A DNA stretch of 64,000 nucleotides from Epiperipatus broadwayi. Taxonomy: Eukaryota > Onychophora > Udeonychophora > Euonychophora > Peripatidae. Each line of letters starts with the position of its first letter. Position 1 is the first letter of the stretch. The position numbers and the translations under genes are program-made. The notes below the pieces were generated by a model that did no database searches, was not told where the DNA came from, and saw only the letters and a program-made list of their open reading frames with translations. Below are positions 36,850-49,500 of this stretch, one piece after another. The stretch lies in the NCBI GenBank assembly GCA_028023455.1, contig JAQFVV010000013.1, positions 11,076,579 through 11,140,578 of the forward strand, read 5' to 3'.

Positions 36850-37145
36850 ACTCAAAAAAATATGGGGAGATGCATGTTAGAAGGAACAATGGAACTGAAT
36901 GCAAAATATGTGCGTGAGAGAACAAACTGATATCATTAAAATAAAATACTCAGGACATATTGTAATAATAAATGAACAACTAATGTCTTATAATGGATCC
37001 TAAAAGATTATAAAGACCTAAAATGGGACTTCACATGAGTTAGGTAAATGAAAAAAGAAAGTTTGCCATTGTAATGTGATGAAGGAGGTTAAAGATCAGA
37101 GGCTTTTATTTTGCATTGAATCAATAATGATTAAAAATAATACTG
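36850..37145 (+). pseudogene. 3' fragment of RTE LINE
   Basis: In broken plus frames this matches the C-terminal end of the RTE copy at 18504-20408. GGGGAGATGCATGTTAGAAGG corresponds to its GGAGAGATGTATGTTGGGAG stretch, and AGGACATATTGTAATAATAA corresponds to its WAGHIARSDD codons. The fragment ends near an ATAATACTGATAATGAT tail. Only the last 300 bp of the element are present, a severe 5' truncation, with many stops. Confidence 0.65.
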
Positions 37146-38564
37146 ATAATGATTTAGATAAGATGCTAAATCAGTCAGTCATTCTTCATTACCATAACAC
37201 AAATTTGGATAAGATATTTTCAATGTACTCATGAATTTTTTTTTTGGATATTTTAATTAGTTTTATTATTGGGCTATTTTGTGAAAAATAAAGACCTGTG
37301 TTTATTAAGCTAGGATGTGCCACTATCTAAGTAACAAACTAGAAGATTTAAAAAACAATTGTAAAAATAAAAATTTTGATAAGCTTTAATGACATTGAAA
37401 AGATTGTAATTATATAACTGCAATCAGTTTGTTTTGTCCCTTATCATACATTGTAATTTTCACTGCTACATTTAAAATTCTAGCACACATCAGAGCAACA
37501 AATATATTTAATAGCATTTCCACAGGGAAAAAAACCCAGTACAAGTGAAATATATTATTCACAAAGTGCATAGAATTTTGAGCAGTTTATTATCTTTATT
37601 TTATTTTTAAGATTATATAAGTTTTAATGATTGATAAGTAGAATACAGGAACTGAAAATGAAAGCAACTGGCATTGTAAAGAGAGATTTGGTAACAGAAT
37701 TAAAACAAAAAACTAAGATTTTATGAATTCAATGATCTTTTTATTATTACTTCAGTTTTTAAAACATTAATCATGCATGGTGGATGTTCAATCTCTAAAA
37801 ATATTGTCTCCCTTTCACATTCCATAATATTTTATTCAGTTCATTTAGCTGACAATTTAATTGCATAGCAGTTTCTTTTATTTCCTCTTTATTTCTAAAC
37901 AGCTTTGAAAAAAACTCCTAGACAGATAAAATGTTTTATTAAATGAATTGACTAAGCCATTGTCTAAAATACACAAAAAGAAATACAATTTTTTTTAGAT
38001 AAAATTATCTTCTCAAGGAAAATGGAAGCAAATTGCAAAACTTAAAATTAAAGAATAATGCTACTTCTAAGAATATGACATTAGTTAATAACAGAAAGAT
38101 TCAAATGGCTTTAAATAATCAAAACAAACACATTTTAAAAATAGAATGAGCTATTAAAAGAGCAGTCCTTCCATCTATTGCTGTAATTAATAAAATTATT
38201 GGCACTTTCTACAAACAGAAGATATAAAATTCATTTTCCAAAAAAGATTCTTTGCAGAACGAAAACAGTTTCTTGATTTAAAAACAAAAAACTATAAATG
38301 GTAACTATTCAAAAATTGGGACCATATGCCTAATTCCATTAGAAAAAAATATTTAAATTTCCATCTGAACACAAAAAAATTATTTTGGGAGCTAAAAAAA
38401 TATTTTGCAACACAATGCTGAAACATAATCATTATCTCATGTTATTGGTGGAGTAACTTAACTTATTCCTCCCACAAAAGTCAGACCTAGAATTATTTTC
38501 GAGGACAAATTCCTTAAAAAGCTGTACACTACTACTTAACCACAATATAAAATAATAATTTTTA
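37146..38564. other. A+T-rich DNA, no gene seen
   Basis: No supported feature in this stretch. Confidence 0.5.
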
Positions 38565-38784
38565 TTAAATGCTTTTAAATAATATTTAATTTATAAAGCG
38601 CCAACAGTATTTGAAATTAAACTGAGAGACTACAAACCTCTTGCGCTTATTAGCCAATCAGGTGTTATTAACAGCGATCAAATTCCCTGTCTTGTATTTA
38701 TGATTTGATTGCTATTAATAACCCGTGATTAGCTAATAAGCGTGAGAGGTTTGCAGTCTCTCAGTTTAATTTTAAATGCTTTTA
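38565..38784. mobile_element. Small asymmetric foldback, 13-bp target duplication
   Basis: Arms at 38614-38683 and 38702-38772 are reverse complements (AAATTAAACTGAGAGACT on the left, AGTCTCTCAGTTTAATTT on the right) around a short centre. The direct repeat TTAAATGCTTTTA flanks it (38565-38577 and 38772-38784). As in the element at 25175-25894, a head lies only on the left and carries AAAGCGCCAACAG, against AAGCGCAAACAG there. The arms also share the string AGCCAATCAG followed by a G/A-TGTTATTA-like stretch. I consider the two to be members of one family. Confidence 0.75.
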
Positions 38785-39072
38785 CTGAAGTTGAAAAATC
38801 TGTTTGTTGTTTATTTATTTAATTACATTTTTTTAACATTTTAAAATTGATATTTAATATATTCAAGATCAATAGAACTTGTTGAAATTTTGTACATTTG
38901 TTTAAAATATCTACGAAAGTGATAGGACACATTAATTGTTTAAATTTCCAATCAAAATAAAAATGTAAAACACTTTTCACAAAAAAATATTTCATATTTT
39001 TAATCACTTATATATGCATATATTATTATGTACACATAGTAAATGTGATATATGCATTACAACTTAGAGCAG

Positions 39073-39073
<1 letters not shown>

Positions 39074-39156
<83 letters not shown>
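39074..39156. repeat. (AT)n microsatellite
   Basis: 83 bp of pure AT dinucleotides. The 61-codon frame across it (poly Ile-Tyr) is an artefact of the repeat. Confidence 0.97.
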
Positions 39157-39158
<2 letters not shown>

Positions 39159-39901
39159 ACTATCTATAAGTATCCAGTTAATTTAGAGTACAATATAGTT
39201 TTACATTTTCATTTACTGTGCCAAAAGTAAAAACAAAAATAACAGGGATAAAATTTTTTTTTATATTAAATACTTTTATTGACTGTGCACTAAAAAGAAA
39301 AAAAAAGTTTCTTAAACCACAATTAGTATTTTTAAATTTAACTTGAAATAAAAACATGTGAGATCAAAAAATTAATTAAGTTAATCCCTATTTTTTATAA
39401 CACAGGATTGATTTAATTAATTTCTGGATCCCCCTCTAATGCTTTTATTTCAAATTAAATCTAAAAATCCCAATTGTTGTTGAAGAAACATTTTCCCTTT
39501 AGTCCACCATCAATAAAAGCATTTAATATAATAATTTTTTTATTTATATTATTAAATACTAAGATTAAAGTTATATATAAAGAAATTGTCTACGTCTTAA
39601 TCTTACTATCGTCAGTATTATTTATTTATTTAATATATGGATATTTTTATGTAACTTAAACTATTAACAAAATATCATAAAGAAAGTAGAATTATTAATG
39701 GTTTTATTAAATCTTAAATTCAACTACTGTAATCATAGATTTGGTACTCAACAAATTAATATCTATATGTTAAACACCATTTATAAAAGTAGTTGAGTGC
39801 ATTTACGGATTATCCTAAATTTGTTGATGAAATTCTAGTAATGATTAGGAAGACCAAATCCAGATGAAAAAAATTGTTTGAAACTTCATAAAAATCTTAT
39901 G

Positions 39902-40316
39902 CTTTATGCCAGGGGTCCCCAACCTTTTTGCACTTAAGAGCACATTCTATAATACCGGCCAGGTGGCGGGCACCATTTATTTTTTTTAACCAGATGGCGG
40001 GCAACATTTATTTTTTCAATCTAAATTTATAGTTGGATATTGTTAATAATACACATAATGTACAAAAAAACATTTATTTCAAAAATAAAATTTTAACATC
40101 TAATTAAAGTTTATATTTTTATGCTGCAAAAGTATAGTATGCTCTACAATTTGATTACAATATAATACAATAATTTAGAAGAAATTTTAAAAATTAAATT
40201 TATTTGTATTAGATAAATAATTTTTTATCGTGTTCGGATAGCGGCGGGCACACATAAAATGATCTGTGGGCGTCATGGTGCCCGCAGGCATAGGGTTGGG
40301 GACCCCTGCTTTATGC
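39902..40316. mobile_element. Nonautonomous hAT element with 8-bp TSD
   Basis: The element (39910-40308, 399 bp) has perfect 15-bp terminal inverted repeats, CAGGGGTCCCCAACC and GGTTGGGGACCCCTG. The 8-bp direct repeat CTTTATGC flanks it (39902-39909 and 40309-40316). CAG-type ends and an 8-bp duplication are diagnostic of the hAT superfamily. GCGGGCACCAT also occurs in inverted orientation near both ends and is duplicated on the left (about 39966 and 39996), probably as subterminal transposase binding sites. There is no coding capacity. The perfect ends and TSD indicate a relatively young insertion. Confidence 0.95.
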
Positions 40317-41058
40317 CATAATTTTTAGTTGTAGATTTTTGTTTGAATATGCAGAAAATCAGGTAAAAAGTGTATTTCAAACTTTATTTCCAAATATTTT
40401 TTCCAAAAGTTTATCCTTTCATTTCCTTATCAATCATTCCTAACACATCATTCTTTGTACAATTATAAATAATTTGTTTTTTCTTCTACCTCTTTCTGCT
40501 GATCTCATATTTCAATCTGAAGGTTTTTTCACCCAAATTTAGTCAATTATTTCTTTATGAACCAATCATAACTTTCTCTTTATATAACTATTAGCGACTT
40601 TTTTCTACATACATATTTTTACCGTTTATTTTTTCAAAATAATAATTCATTTAATGTCAATCCAAATTTCTCTTTTGAACACTGTTTTCAATTTTACATT
40701 TCTAATTTTATTTTTTTTAACATCATCATTTTCTTTAATACTTTCTTCTTTCCTTAATTATCTCTATATAGTGATGTTTCATATCCAATTTCAAACCAAA
40801 TATGGTTTTACAAATAGTTATTCGGCGTATATATATATATAATCCTGTAATATAATAATTAGTGCAATTGTATATCATGCTAATAAATTAAGGTTCAAAT
40901 CTGGATAAAACTCGAACACTTTTTCAGATAGAAAAATCCTAAAACGAACTTACGATTTTTTTAATTATTGGCACGTAGCCAACTAAAGCAGCTATATGAA
41001 AATTGACTGCCACAATTAATCACTTAAGGCTTCTTTCAAGTCTGCCTGTGTATACATA

Positions 41059-41094
41059 CACACACGCACACACACACACATATATATATATATA
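41059..41094. repeat. (AC)n(AT)n compound microsatellite
   Basis: A run of CA with two CG interruptions passes directly into (TA)n. Confidence 0.9.
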
Positions 41095-41368
41095 TTCTTT
41101 TTCCGGAAAAAAAAACAAAAAACTATTTTGATAGATTAAAATATTTACTAAGTCAAAGTTTTATTCAAAAAAGAAAAAAAAAATTCTTTTTTTATCCTGC
41201 TTATATAATTTTCCAGATCAAGGTAAATTTTAGCTCATTAATTAAATACTGCCTTGCTAGAGAAACAACCCACGCACACATAGGTGTCCTATCATATTCT
41301 ATTGCTAATGATCTCAGAACTAACTGAAACAGAACTAAGGCTGGAGCAACTAGATAAAAAAAAAGGGG

Positions 41369-41424
41369 CCCAGAGAGACTTGATTTCGTTTACTGCCACT
41401 GTCTTTTTGTAAAGTCTCTCTGGG
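41369..41424. repeat. Short perfect inverted repeat
   Basis: CCCAGAGAGACTT (41369-41381) and AAGTCTCTCTGGG (41412-41424) are perfect 13-bp inverted copies separated by 30 bp. The G+C content stands out from the surroundings. It may be a miniature element with most of the inside lost; no TSD is obvious. Confidence 0.6.
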
Positions 41425-42289
41425 TTTTAATAATATTTCAAGGATACATATAAATATTTATGATACATTTAATTAGCTTTCGGAAATAAAGCAAAACTAA
41501 TTTACAGTTTGTTTGTTTTTACTTAAAATATTTAAAAATTCAAATGCTACTTACAGTTACAACTATTAAATCAATATAGAACATTTAAATATTTATATAT
41601 ATATGCTTATACGCAACAGATTCATAGTACAATGTCTACTATAAGAATTGAAATCAATACTAAAATGGGTACTTAATAATATGGCCGATATTTCAAGTAA
41701 GTTTAGAACTTCAATTATGATATTTTTATCAATATGTTACATGGATTAAGGAATAATAATTTAGCCATATAAATCAATAGTCCATATAAAAATTTTGATT
41801 AAAAAATCCAATGAACTTATAGTATTCCTGTATTGCACTCTATATTCTCATAAACTATATATTTCTAGAAAAAAAACCCCCCTCTAATCATCAGGTAAAC
41901 TAGAGGGATAAACGTCCAAGTCTCCTCACAGAAACATTATGTCAACTTTCTATTTAAATTCCATGGTTATATACAAGTTGGTTTTAAAGATTGAATATTT
42001 TCACGATCAAATATGCATATATACATACTATATACATATCCCACTTAATCAAGCATATGCATACACATAGGTATACAGAAATATTATATATATATATAAC
42101 AAAGTGGAAATTAAAATTTTGTGTACGAATTAATAGCAAATTTACAAAATTTGTTATAATCAACGTTTTATTTTATGGTAAATTACAATATATAATTAAA
42201 TTGCATAATAAAATACTTCTTTACATATTTTATATTATTAAGATTATATAGTGTTTCATTTGTTTTGTTCTATTGTAAAAAAAATTTCA

Positions 42290-43019
42290 TACTAATGATT
42301 GGATACAGTAATCAGGATGCTGTCAGGTTTCACAGGTGGCAGATAATGGAATGACCTTTAGAAAAGATCATCTATAAGTAACAAATAAACAGTGCCAGAT
42401 CAAGAGCTCCAGCAGCCTTGTAAAAAATAGATGGCCTATCAAAGTGTTAGGTAATTTCTTATGTAAGTGGATCTTTTCTATCTACTATTTTTCCTTCTTC
42501 AGTCACTGAAGCTACTGTAAAATTTAGTCAATGTGGGCCTCTTATGCCATTAGACATTTCCTTACATTAAATGTAACAATAGTAATGTGCATTGCATTCT
42601 CTAACTACATAATCAGCATCTCTCATTTCAATTCCCTTTTTCTTTTACCTCAAGCCCACAAAAATTAAAAAAAAAAAGTAATATTAAGAATAGGTTTCAT
42701 AGGTTGGCAGTTCTTCATTGCAATCTTTACTTGAGACACCACAATCACCAATGAATTGATTTGGAATTGGATTAATTGAAACAGGAGTTTCAGTTGGCAA
42801 AAATTGTACATTTAGGCAGTCCTACTGAGGAATTTCTCTGCTTACCATGGAAAAGAATCTAAAAAATATAGTCTAAAAATGGTCTATCTCACACAGTATA
42901 ATTGGTGAAGTAATCATTTTAGCAGCAAAAATAATAACAATAAAAATAATCAGTAATAGTAGTAAAGTGAGAGGCAGTGGTATTATAAAATAAATATGGT
43001 GAATGTATAAATTTTATTC
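42290..43019. other. Intergenic or LINE leader, unresolved
   Basis: Slightly less A+T-rich than the neighbours. It precedes the plus-strand endonuclease fragment at 43020 and might be its 5' leader, but I found no matching sequence upstream of the related LINE at 26390, so this is unproven. Confidence 0.3.
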
Positions 43020-43236
43020 AATCAAGCTCTTCAAGACCATAGTGGATGACTACAGTGGATTTAAAATCAATATAATTGCTCTTGGAGAAACACATATCCC
43101 AGAAGAAGAAAGTTTTATATAAACAGATGATGGATACAAATTTTTTTGAAAAGACATGTCAATCAATCAAAAGAAGAGTATATGGAGTTGGATTTGCTGT
43201 AAAATCTAATTTAGTATCTTCTATTGTTAGAATTCA
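43020..43236 (+). pseudogene. Endonuclease fragment of LINE related to 26390-28760
   Basis: Plus frames encode FKINIIALGETHIPEE (about 43061-43108), the counterpart of the FKIDIAALSKTHLPEE stretch in the copy near 26470. This is followed by a GYKFF piece and a YGVGFAVKSN-like piece (about 43180-43208). Stops and frameshifts are present. It ends abruptly at about 43236, where a minus-strand RTE fragment begins. Confidence 0.6.
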
Positions 43237-44690
43237 TCACTGAAGAAATGCTTATAGAATCAATGCCTAGTAATAATCTACAAATCCAAAGCATAATGGC
43301 AAATTATATCCATTGGCCCTTTCTATAACTTCCCTCAATATACGAATATGATCTACTATACTAAAACCATTTTAAAATCTAGCTTCTTCTTTTGTCTAGT
43401 TAAAATCCAAAGTTTTCTGTAGATGAGTTGTAATTATTTTGGTAAAAATTTTGTGTAGAACTGATAAAATACTGATAGGTCTGTAATTTCTAATAACTTC
43501 TTTATCACCCATTTTAAATATTAATACTGCATTCTTCCAATTGTCTGGTACAGCTTAGACATTTGGTATATAACTTTGCCAACATTTTTTCTATTTCTTC
43601 TGCTTCTTTTAAGATATCAAATATAATTCCATCATTACCTGAAACTTTTCCCTTCTTCATAAATTTAATTGCATGCCTCACTTCTTCATTTAAAATCTTG
43701 GTCAATTCAGAAAAGATAGTAGTTTCAAGAAATACTTTTCCTTGTTCTTTATTATATAATTCTTCATAGACCACTTCTATACATTTCATGATGTCTTCTC
43801 TCTTTTTACTAATAGTTCTATATTTTTTTCTTATTGCATAAATAAGTTTCTTATCAATACCAAGATATTGATTTACACTCTTGAGACTTATTCTCTTCTA
43901 CAGCTTTCCTTGTTTGTTTACAATTATATCATTTTCAACTCTTTTCACACTATTTTACAAAATTCAAGATATTCAATCCTTCTTAATGCATCATTTATAT
44001 ATTTTTTTCATATTCTTTTTCTTCTTCTTTATAAACTGTCAAATCAGTAGAAATTTTACTGGTCAATTGCTGCTTTTTTATACCAGCTTTCTTTGTTGCA
44101 GTTTTTAAAAGTGTAACAGTTATCTTCCTATTGATTTCATTCAAACCTGAATCATGTTCAAGATCTTTTAATATTAGAAAATGATTTGAAAATTCTAATT
44201 TAAATTCATTGGAATGTTTCTGAAGATTATGAATATCAACTATGAATATTGTTTTTCTTAATAATTTTTGTCTCTCTAGTTTTGCATTAAACATGTATCT
44301 TACATCTCATTAATCAATGATCACTTCTTATGTTGAAATTATTAAGAACATTACAATCTTAAAAAATATATTTTCTGTTAGTCAGAATATAACCCAATTC
44401 TGCTGTATCTTCATTTGAATGCTTCAATATCTATTTCCTTTAACACTTTTCTAAAAAAAAAAAAAAAAAAGAATTCATAATATAAAGTTTTTCTTTTTCT
44501 GTAAATTCCACAAGTCTACAACCTCTCTCATTTCTATCACCATAAGCATATTTACCTATAATTTTTTTATCTTTCAACTGTTTATCACTTCTAATATTAA
44601 AGTCTCCCAAGGCAATTTTAAAATGTTGTTTGGTCAGCTTTTTGTATATCCATATAAAAATCCTCTACTTCATCATCACAATGAAAACTT
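43237..44690 (-). pseudogene. RTE LINE fragment, minus strand
   Basis: Read right to left it has remnants of the endonuclease (44460-44690), the linker (99-codon frame 43995-44294) and the first part of the RT (91-codon frame 43514-43789, with the LNEEVRHAIK block seen in the copy at 18504-20408), ending within the RT before the catalytic FADD motif. Both ends of the element are missing. The break at 43236 joins it tail-to-tail with a fragment of a different LINE, so the locus has been rearranged. Confidence 0.8.
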
Positions 44691-45779
44691 GTTAGGGCAA
44701 GACATTTTTAAATCACTGGACATAGAAGAATATATTTTTTGATAAGCTTCTGTGAATCTAAAAAGAATTTTTTAAAATAAAGTTCCAAAATTATGTGAAT
44801 GTGAAATCTACAAATTTATAAATAATGAATATGTGCACTATGAAAATGCTGTCTTGATTATTGAAACTGTTTTTAGCAGAAAACCTAACATATGCAAAGA
44901 TCCTTGAACAATAGCAGCTAGTGCATTCACTAGTTACATCATCAATCTGGGTTTAAATTCAAATGAATCTTTTATTTTTTTTTAGATAGATGAGAATTTT
45001 TCAACTGTTACGTTTTTATAGGTGGGTGACTCATAGCTAATTTAGAAAGCTATTTTATGATTGGATAGTAAGTGAGTATTAAGCTATTCTTAAGCAAACA
45101 ATAAAAAAAAACATGCTACAAAAACCTTTATCCTAACAGAATTTATGGTGAAATGATAGCACATTAGTTTATGACCTGAGATTTAAGTACAAAGTGAAAA
45201 AAGAAAATTCTTTTTTTCAGGTACCTTATCAAATCAGACTAGATTATTATGTAAAGGAATATCTAACTATTGTTGAGAAAAGATAAATCCCAGTTTACAA
45301 TCTGGGTTGCAAGATAACCATAAAAATCAAAAGCAATCAAAATATTGTACAATCTTTGTCATTTATGGAGAAAGTGTCAATCACATAAACACATTAAGAC
45401 CATGGCTTATCTGAACTATTAGTATTGATACTATATCATAAAACATATACAAAGCTAATATCATTTTCCTCAGCTTTTATATAAACTTCAGGAAATTAGT
45501 TTTTATAATAAAATAAATGTGTGCTATATTTAATGTTTGTATAAATCATATAAATTAATGATATCAAGCTTAATACTTAAAAGTTTAATATTTAACTTTT
45601 CAATAAGGATAAACAGCAAAATAATTGCAAATCTAAATCTGTTAATAATAAAAAAATATAACATTAATAACATTGTTTTATTACTTTATTTACTTTATGA
45701 AGCTACTTAAGATTTATAGTCACTAAAAGCTATGGTCTATGAAATTTACAATATTTATCTCAATATTAAAATGTGCACT

Positions 45780-46400
45780 ATAAATACTATAGAAACTTTT
45801 TTATGATTGTTGGCTAAAGATGAAATTAAATTTGTTATAAAAAATAAATAATTGAAATTTAAAAAAAAACAATCACATACACAATTTATTATAAAAATAA
45901 ATTAATTTAAATTCCAAAAAAAGAGACATACATACAATTTCAAACAAAAACAAAAAATGACAGGAAAACGGAGATATCTCATAGAATAAAAAAATTCTGA
46001 ATGAAATGGAAGAAAATAAAAAGATAACATCAAAGAAAATCAAGACACAAAAGTAGAAGAAATAAGAAAAGAAAGATGAAGAAGTTATGGACACTTAAAA
46101 CTATAATTTATACATTTTGATTTGCCTGTCTCAATATTCAATTTTGCAATAAAATGCAACTATTTTATGATTATTAACTAATGATAGATTAAAGTTAATT
46201 TTGTTACAAAAGGAAAAAATACACACAAACACTACTTTTTTTCCTCACGTCAAATGCATTAACCGAGAAGTGAACTCGGGCCAGTTGCTTGGAAGACATG
46301 CTAACCGCTAGGCCACCAATGCCTGACATACAAACACTATTTATTATGAAAGAAAAATGTTTGAAATTCTTCAAAAACACACACACAATTCAAAAGGTAA
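45780..46400. repeat. Possible old direct duplication, about 360 bp apart
   Basis: About 45790-45900 resembles about 46150-46260: both have TTTTATGATT, an AAAG/AAAGTTAA-TTTTGTTA stretch and then A-rich CACA-containing DNA. The second copy carries a tRNA-like sequence directly downstream. The match is weak and shown for completeness. Confidence 0.3.
46255..46321 (-). tRNA. tRNA-Gly(TCC)-like pseudogene or SINE head
   Basis: On the minus strand GCATTGG (acceptor 5') pairs with TTAATGC (acceptor 3', two G-U pairs). The A box TGGCCTAGCGG is a full match to the consensus. The anticodon loop CTTCCAA gives TCC (Gly). The B-box region GAGTTCACTTC is degraded, and about five bases are missing around the D/anticodon stems (67 nt in total). 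It is thus unlikely to be a working tRNA. No clear SINE body follows. Confidence 0.6.
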
Positions 46401-46764
46401 TATTCTTTAAATCATAGAAGAAGATTCACAGAAACATCCCATTCGAATTTATCAATTTACCTCTTTTTATAACTTATATATACACAAACATAAATATTAA
46501 ATGATTACCTTTCCAAATGCTATGAGCAAACTGTCAAAACAATGTGACAATTTACATTAATGACCATTTTACATTACTTTGACAATATGATAAAAGAAGC
46601 TGGCATATTAATATTATGAACAATGTTTGGAAGGGTCATCGTTTCAATGTTTACATATAATAATGCTAATATTAATTTATACTTAGATAATTTTTAAAGA
46701 AATTGATGAATTATAGATAAAAAGGACTAATGGTTTTATTGCTCAGGAGTTTATAAGACATTTG

Positions 46765-46832
46765 AGTGCCAGAATTGATACTGTGATATTCTGATCTCAA
46801 GCCAGATACTCTATCACTGCACCAAACTATGC
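46765..46832 (-). repeat. tRNA-like sequence, probably SINE-derived
   Basis: The minus strand has a good A box within TGGTGCAGTGATAGAG (46810-46825) and a weaker B box (GTATCAATTCT, 46771-46781) at suitable spacing. The acceptor stem is not convincing. It may be an old tRNA-derived SINE head. Confidence 0.35.
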
Positions 46833-47883
46833 ATGATATACATTATATAAAAATATATGATGCTTGAATTGCAGAAAATCCCTAAAGCAGACAAAAAATC
46901 TTTGAAATATAGAATAAATACAGAAAAACAACAGAGAAGTTATTGAAAATTATTATAAATGAAGACCTATTGCTTTGCAAATCTACTGGCTAAGAATATA
47001 ACCTGTACTTCAAGCCAAGAACAGATAAAACTTGGAAATTTTAAATTACAAATATGCTTGCAAATTTTTTTTATAGAGTCCACTAGTAGTGGAGAATAAA
47101 TGGGCATTGCGTTAAATTATTATTAGTTATAGGCTAAAAGTCCAATATCAATTGCTAAGATGAGTGACAATGCACTAACTGTAAATGGATAGAATACAGT
47201 TGCAACAAAATGTAGAATCACTATTGGTAGCACAATTATATATATATTGTACTCTTTATAATTGGTACAGATTGTTAGGTAGGGTTGGAAAAATGGCTAT
47301 ATTTAAAAAAAAATTTAGATTTAGGTTATTTTTTAGCATATAATTTTGATATTATAGAAAACAGGGATTAAAACATTGTTGATAGGAGCTTATAAAGATA
47401 TATTAGTTTGAACTCATTTGGAAATGAATTAAATATAAAATGATACAATAAGTTATCTAAAAGATAATATCAATTTTTATTTATTATATTTAAAAAATAT
47501 TGCAGAGATAGAATAGCTTAATTATGGCAGTAATTATTTTATATTATAGGTTTAAAGTAATTATTTTGTTCAAAACATTGTTTAAATGATAATTTAATAT
47601 TAGTTTTAAAGTGTGCTGAAAGTATCACATGATTAGAAATGATTGTGTGAATATGTAGGCTTATAAAAAGTTAGGGAAAGAAAACTTAAATTTTAGCTTG
47701 TTAAAAAAAAGTTTGATACATAATAAACTGTAACAATATTAAGTCTAGAGATAATATTAGAAAAGCAATAATTAAAAATTATTATTTTATTTAGGTGTAC
47801 TATTTTATTTTTTAAATCAATTTCAGGTTATTTAAATATTATAAGTATAGACTTTTATTCTTCTCCTTTACTTTCTTTGCATT

Positions 47884-48136
47884 TCTTCATATATATATTA
47901 CTTATATTAACTCTTCTCATATACATTTTAATGCAAAAATCTTTTTAAATAAAACTTCTTTATTTTTCTGACAGTTTTGACTGTCCAGCAGTCTTTATCA
48001 GAGCTACAATATTTGAATGATATAAATACATAACCATTACTTTATATATATAAAATATATGCATATCAAAATATATACGCATTATCCCTTAAACATACAT
48101 ATATATCCACATACACCCATAGACATATATATATAT
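47884..48136 (-). repeat. Left inverted pLTR, outer part
   Basis: This is the reverse complement of about 53717-53972. The string TTGACTGTCCAGCAGTC on the left and GACTGCTGGACAATC on the right can form a small hairpin (GACTG, loop CTGGA, CAGTC) directly after CTGATAA/CTGATGA. It is interrupted at 48137 by the LTR-like insertion. Confidence 0.75.
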
Positions 48137-49500
48137 TGTAACGTTTATTTATATACGTTGCAAATATATTGGCATTTGGTAGAAGCTAAAAAATAAAAGT
48201 AAATTTAGATTTTTTTTTGACTAATTTTTTTTAAAAAAATAACGTACAATGAAAGTTAAATTATTCTTTCGGTTTTTTTTTATGTAATTAGAAATAAAAG
48301 TTAGAATTGGAGAGAACAAAAGACACAAATTACCAATCTAGATAAGAGAAAGTAAAAATATTTCAACTAATTAAAGATGGCAGAATTATGCTGAAAAAAA
48401 TAGAGACTTTGTAACATAAATTTTATAAACAATATATAAGATTATCAACGGATATTTTGACAAACAAAAGATATGCGCAGAAGTCAGAAAACTGGGCCTC
48501 TAGAGAGTATAAAAGGGAGAGATCAGTTTGAAGGACATCTTGTTCGTTGGTTTCTCTAGTTGGTCTTTGATAACAATAATATATCCAAGATCGCTCTACG
48601 CTGAAGTAATTCGGCATGTCGGAGTGAACCGGAGCTTCTGAAGACATCATGCCTGAAGATGTATACCAGAAAAGGTTTCGTGACCGACTAGGAGAATGGA
48701 CCACAAGATCAAATAATAACCAAAAGGCCGAGCTCATTCTACCCAAAAAACTATGCATAGTTATCTACTACTGAATTCCCAAAACTTACCGGTAAGTAAT
48801 GCTTCATTACTCCTGATTGTGACAAAATTAAGCGTTTGCAAACAAGTCTTAAAATAATCCCGATAGAGACATTAATTTTCTTGTACAAGAGACATCCATT
48901 TTTTTTAAGGAAATTTCTAGAAGAAATTTAGATATGAACAGTAATTGTAAAATTGTTTTTTATTAATTGATTCATGTCTGAATTGTGTTCTCTCTAATTT
49001 ACTTGATAAGTAATTTATTTCAAGTATTTTTTTTTATCTATTAGAATAAAAATATTTCTAATATCAATTTTCATTTGTGCGTTATTAATAATAGTTATTA
49101 TTTTTTATTATTAAATCTATTAGTAGTTTAATAAGATTTAAAAATGTAATTTACCTTTGCCAATATGTTTGAATAAGCCCAGGAATAATAATCTTAAAAA
49201 ATTAATTCTCGTTACGGTATGATGTAATACCGATTAGTTTAAAAGTATTTTTTTTTATTTGTGAGATGTTATATGACGATTTCAGCGAATTCTTAGGAAT
49301 TCTGGCACCCAGATTAAATAAATTAAAAGCTGATTTCATCAATAGCACAATTCTCAACAATTAATAGGCCGAGTTGATCAGGAAATATAGCTATGTTTTT
49401 AGAATAGAAATATAACTTTCTTCTTTTTTGACATAGCTTGATCAACTCACGCGCAGTTTATATTAGCGTGTAGAGGCCTAGCAAAACGAAAAACGTTATA
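48137..49500 (+). mobile_element. LTR-like (solo LTR) insertion in (AT)n
   Basis: Starts TGTAACGTTTAT and ends AACGTTATA, with ATATAT on both sides, so the ends are similar to those of the element at 10783-13746. A strong TATA box (TATAAAAGGG, 48508-48517) is followed by a G+C-richer leader to about 48770 and a GGTAAGTAA string at 48790-48798 that could act as a splice donor. No coding region is present. The 111-codon minus frame 48423-48758 runs antisense to this promoter/leader and is not called. It interrupts the left pLTR of the Penelope-like element at a point where the right pLTR is continuous apart from its own insertion. Confidence 0.6.
48508..48517 (+). promoter_or_regulatory. TATA box of LTR-like insertion
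   Basis: TATAAAAGGG lies about 370 bp into the element. A following GATCAGTTTGAAGGACATC stretch is in the usual place for an initiator, about 25 bp downstream. Confidence 0.5.

Noticed and set aside
39045-39230. Frame with a long Ile-Tyr repeat
   Set aside because: Artefact of an (AT)n microsatellite; the same holds for the minus frame at 22219-22410.
48423-48758. Minus-strand 111-codon frame in a G+C-richer region
   Set aside because: It runs antisense across a TATA box and leader of an LTR-like element; the promoter-like signals on the plus strand explain the composition better.
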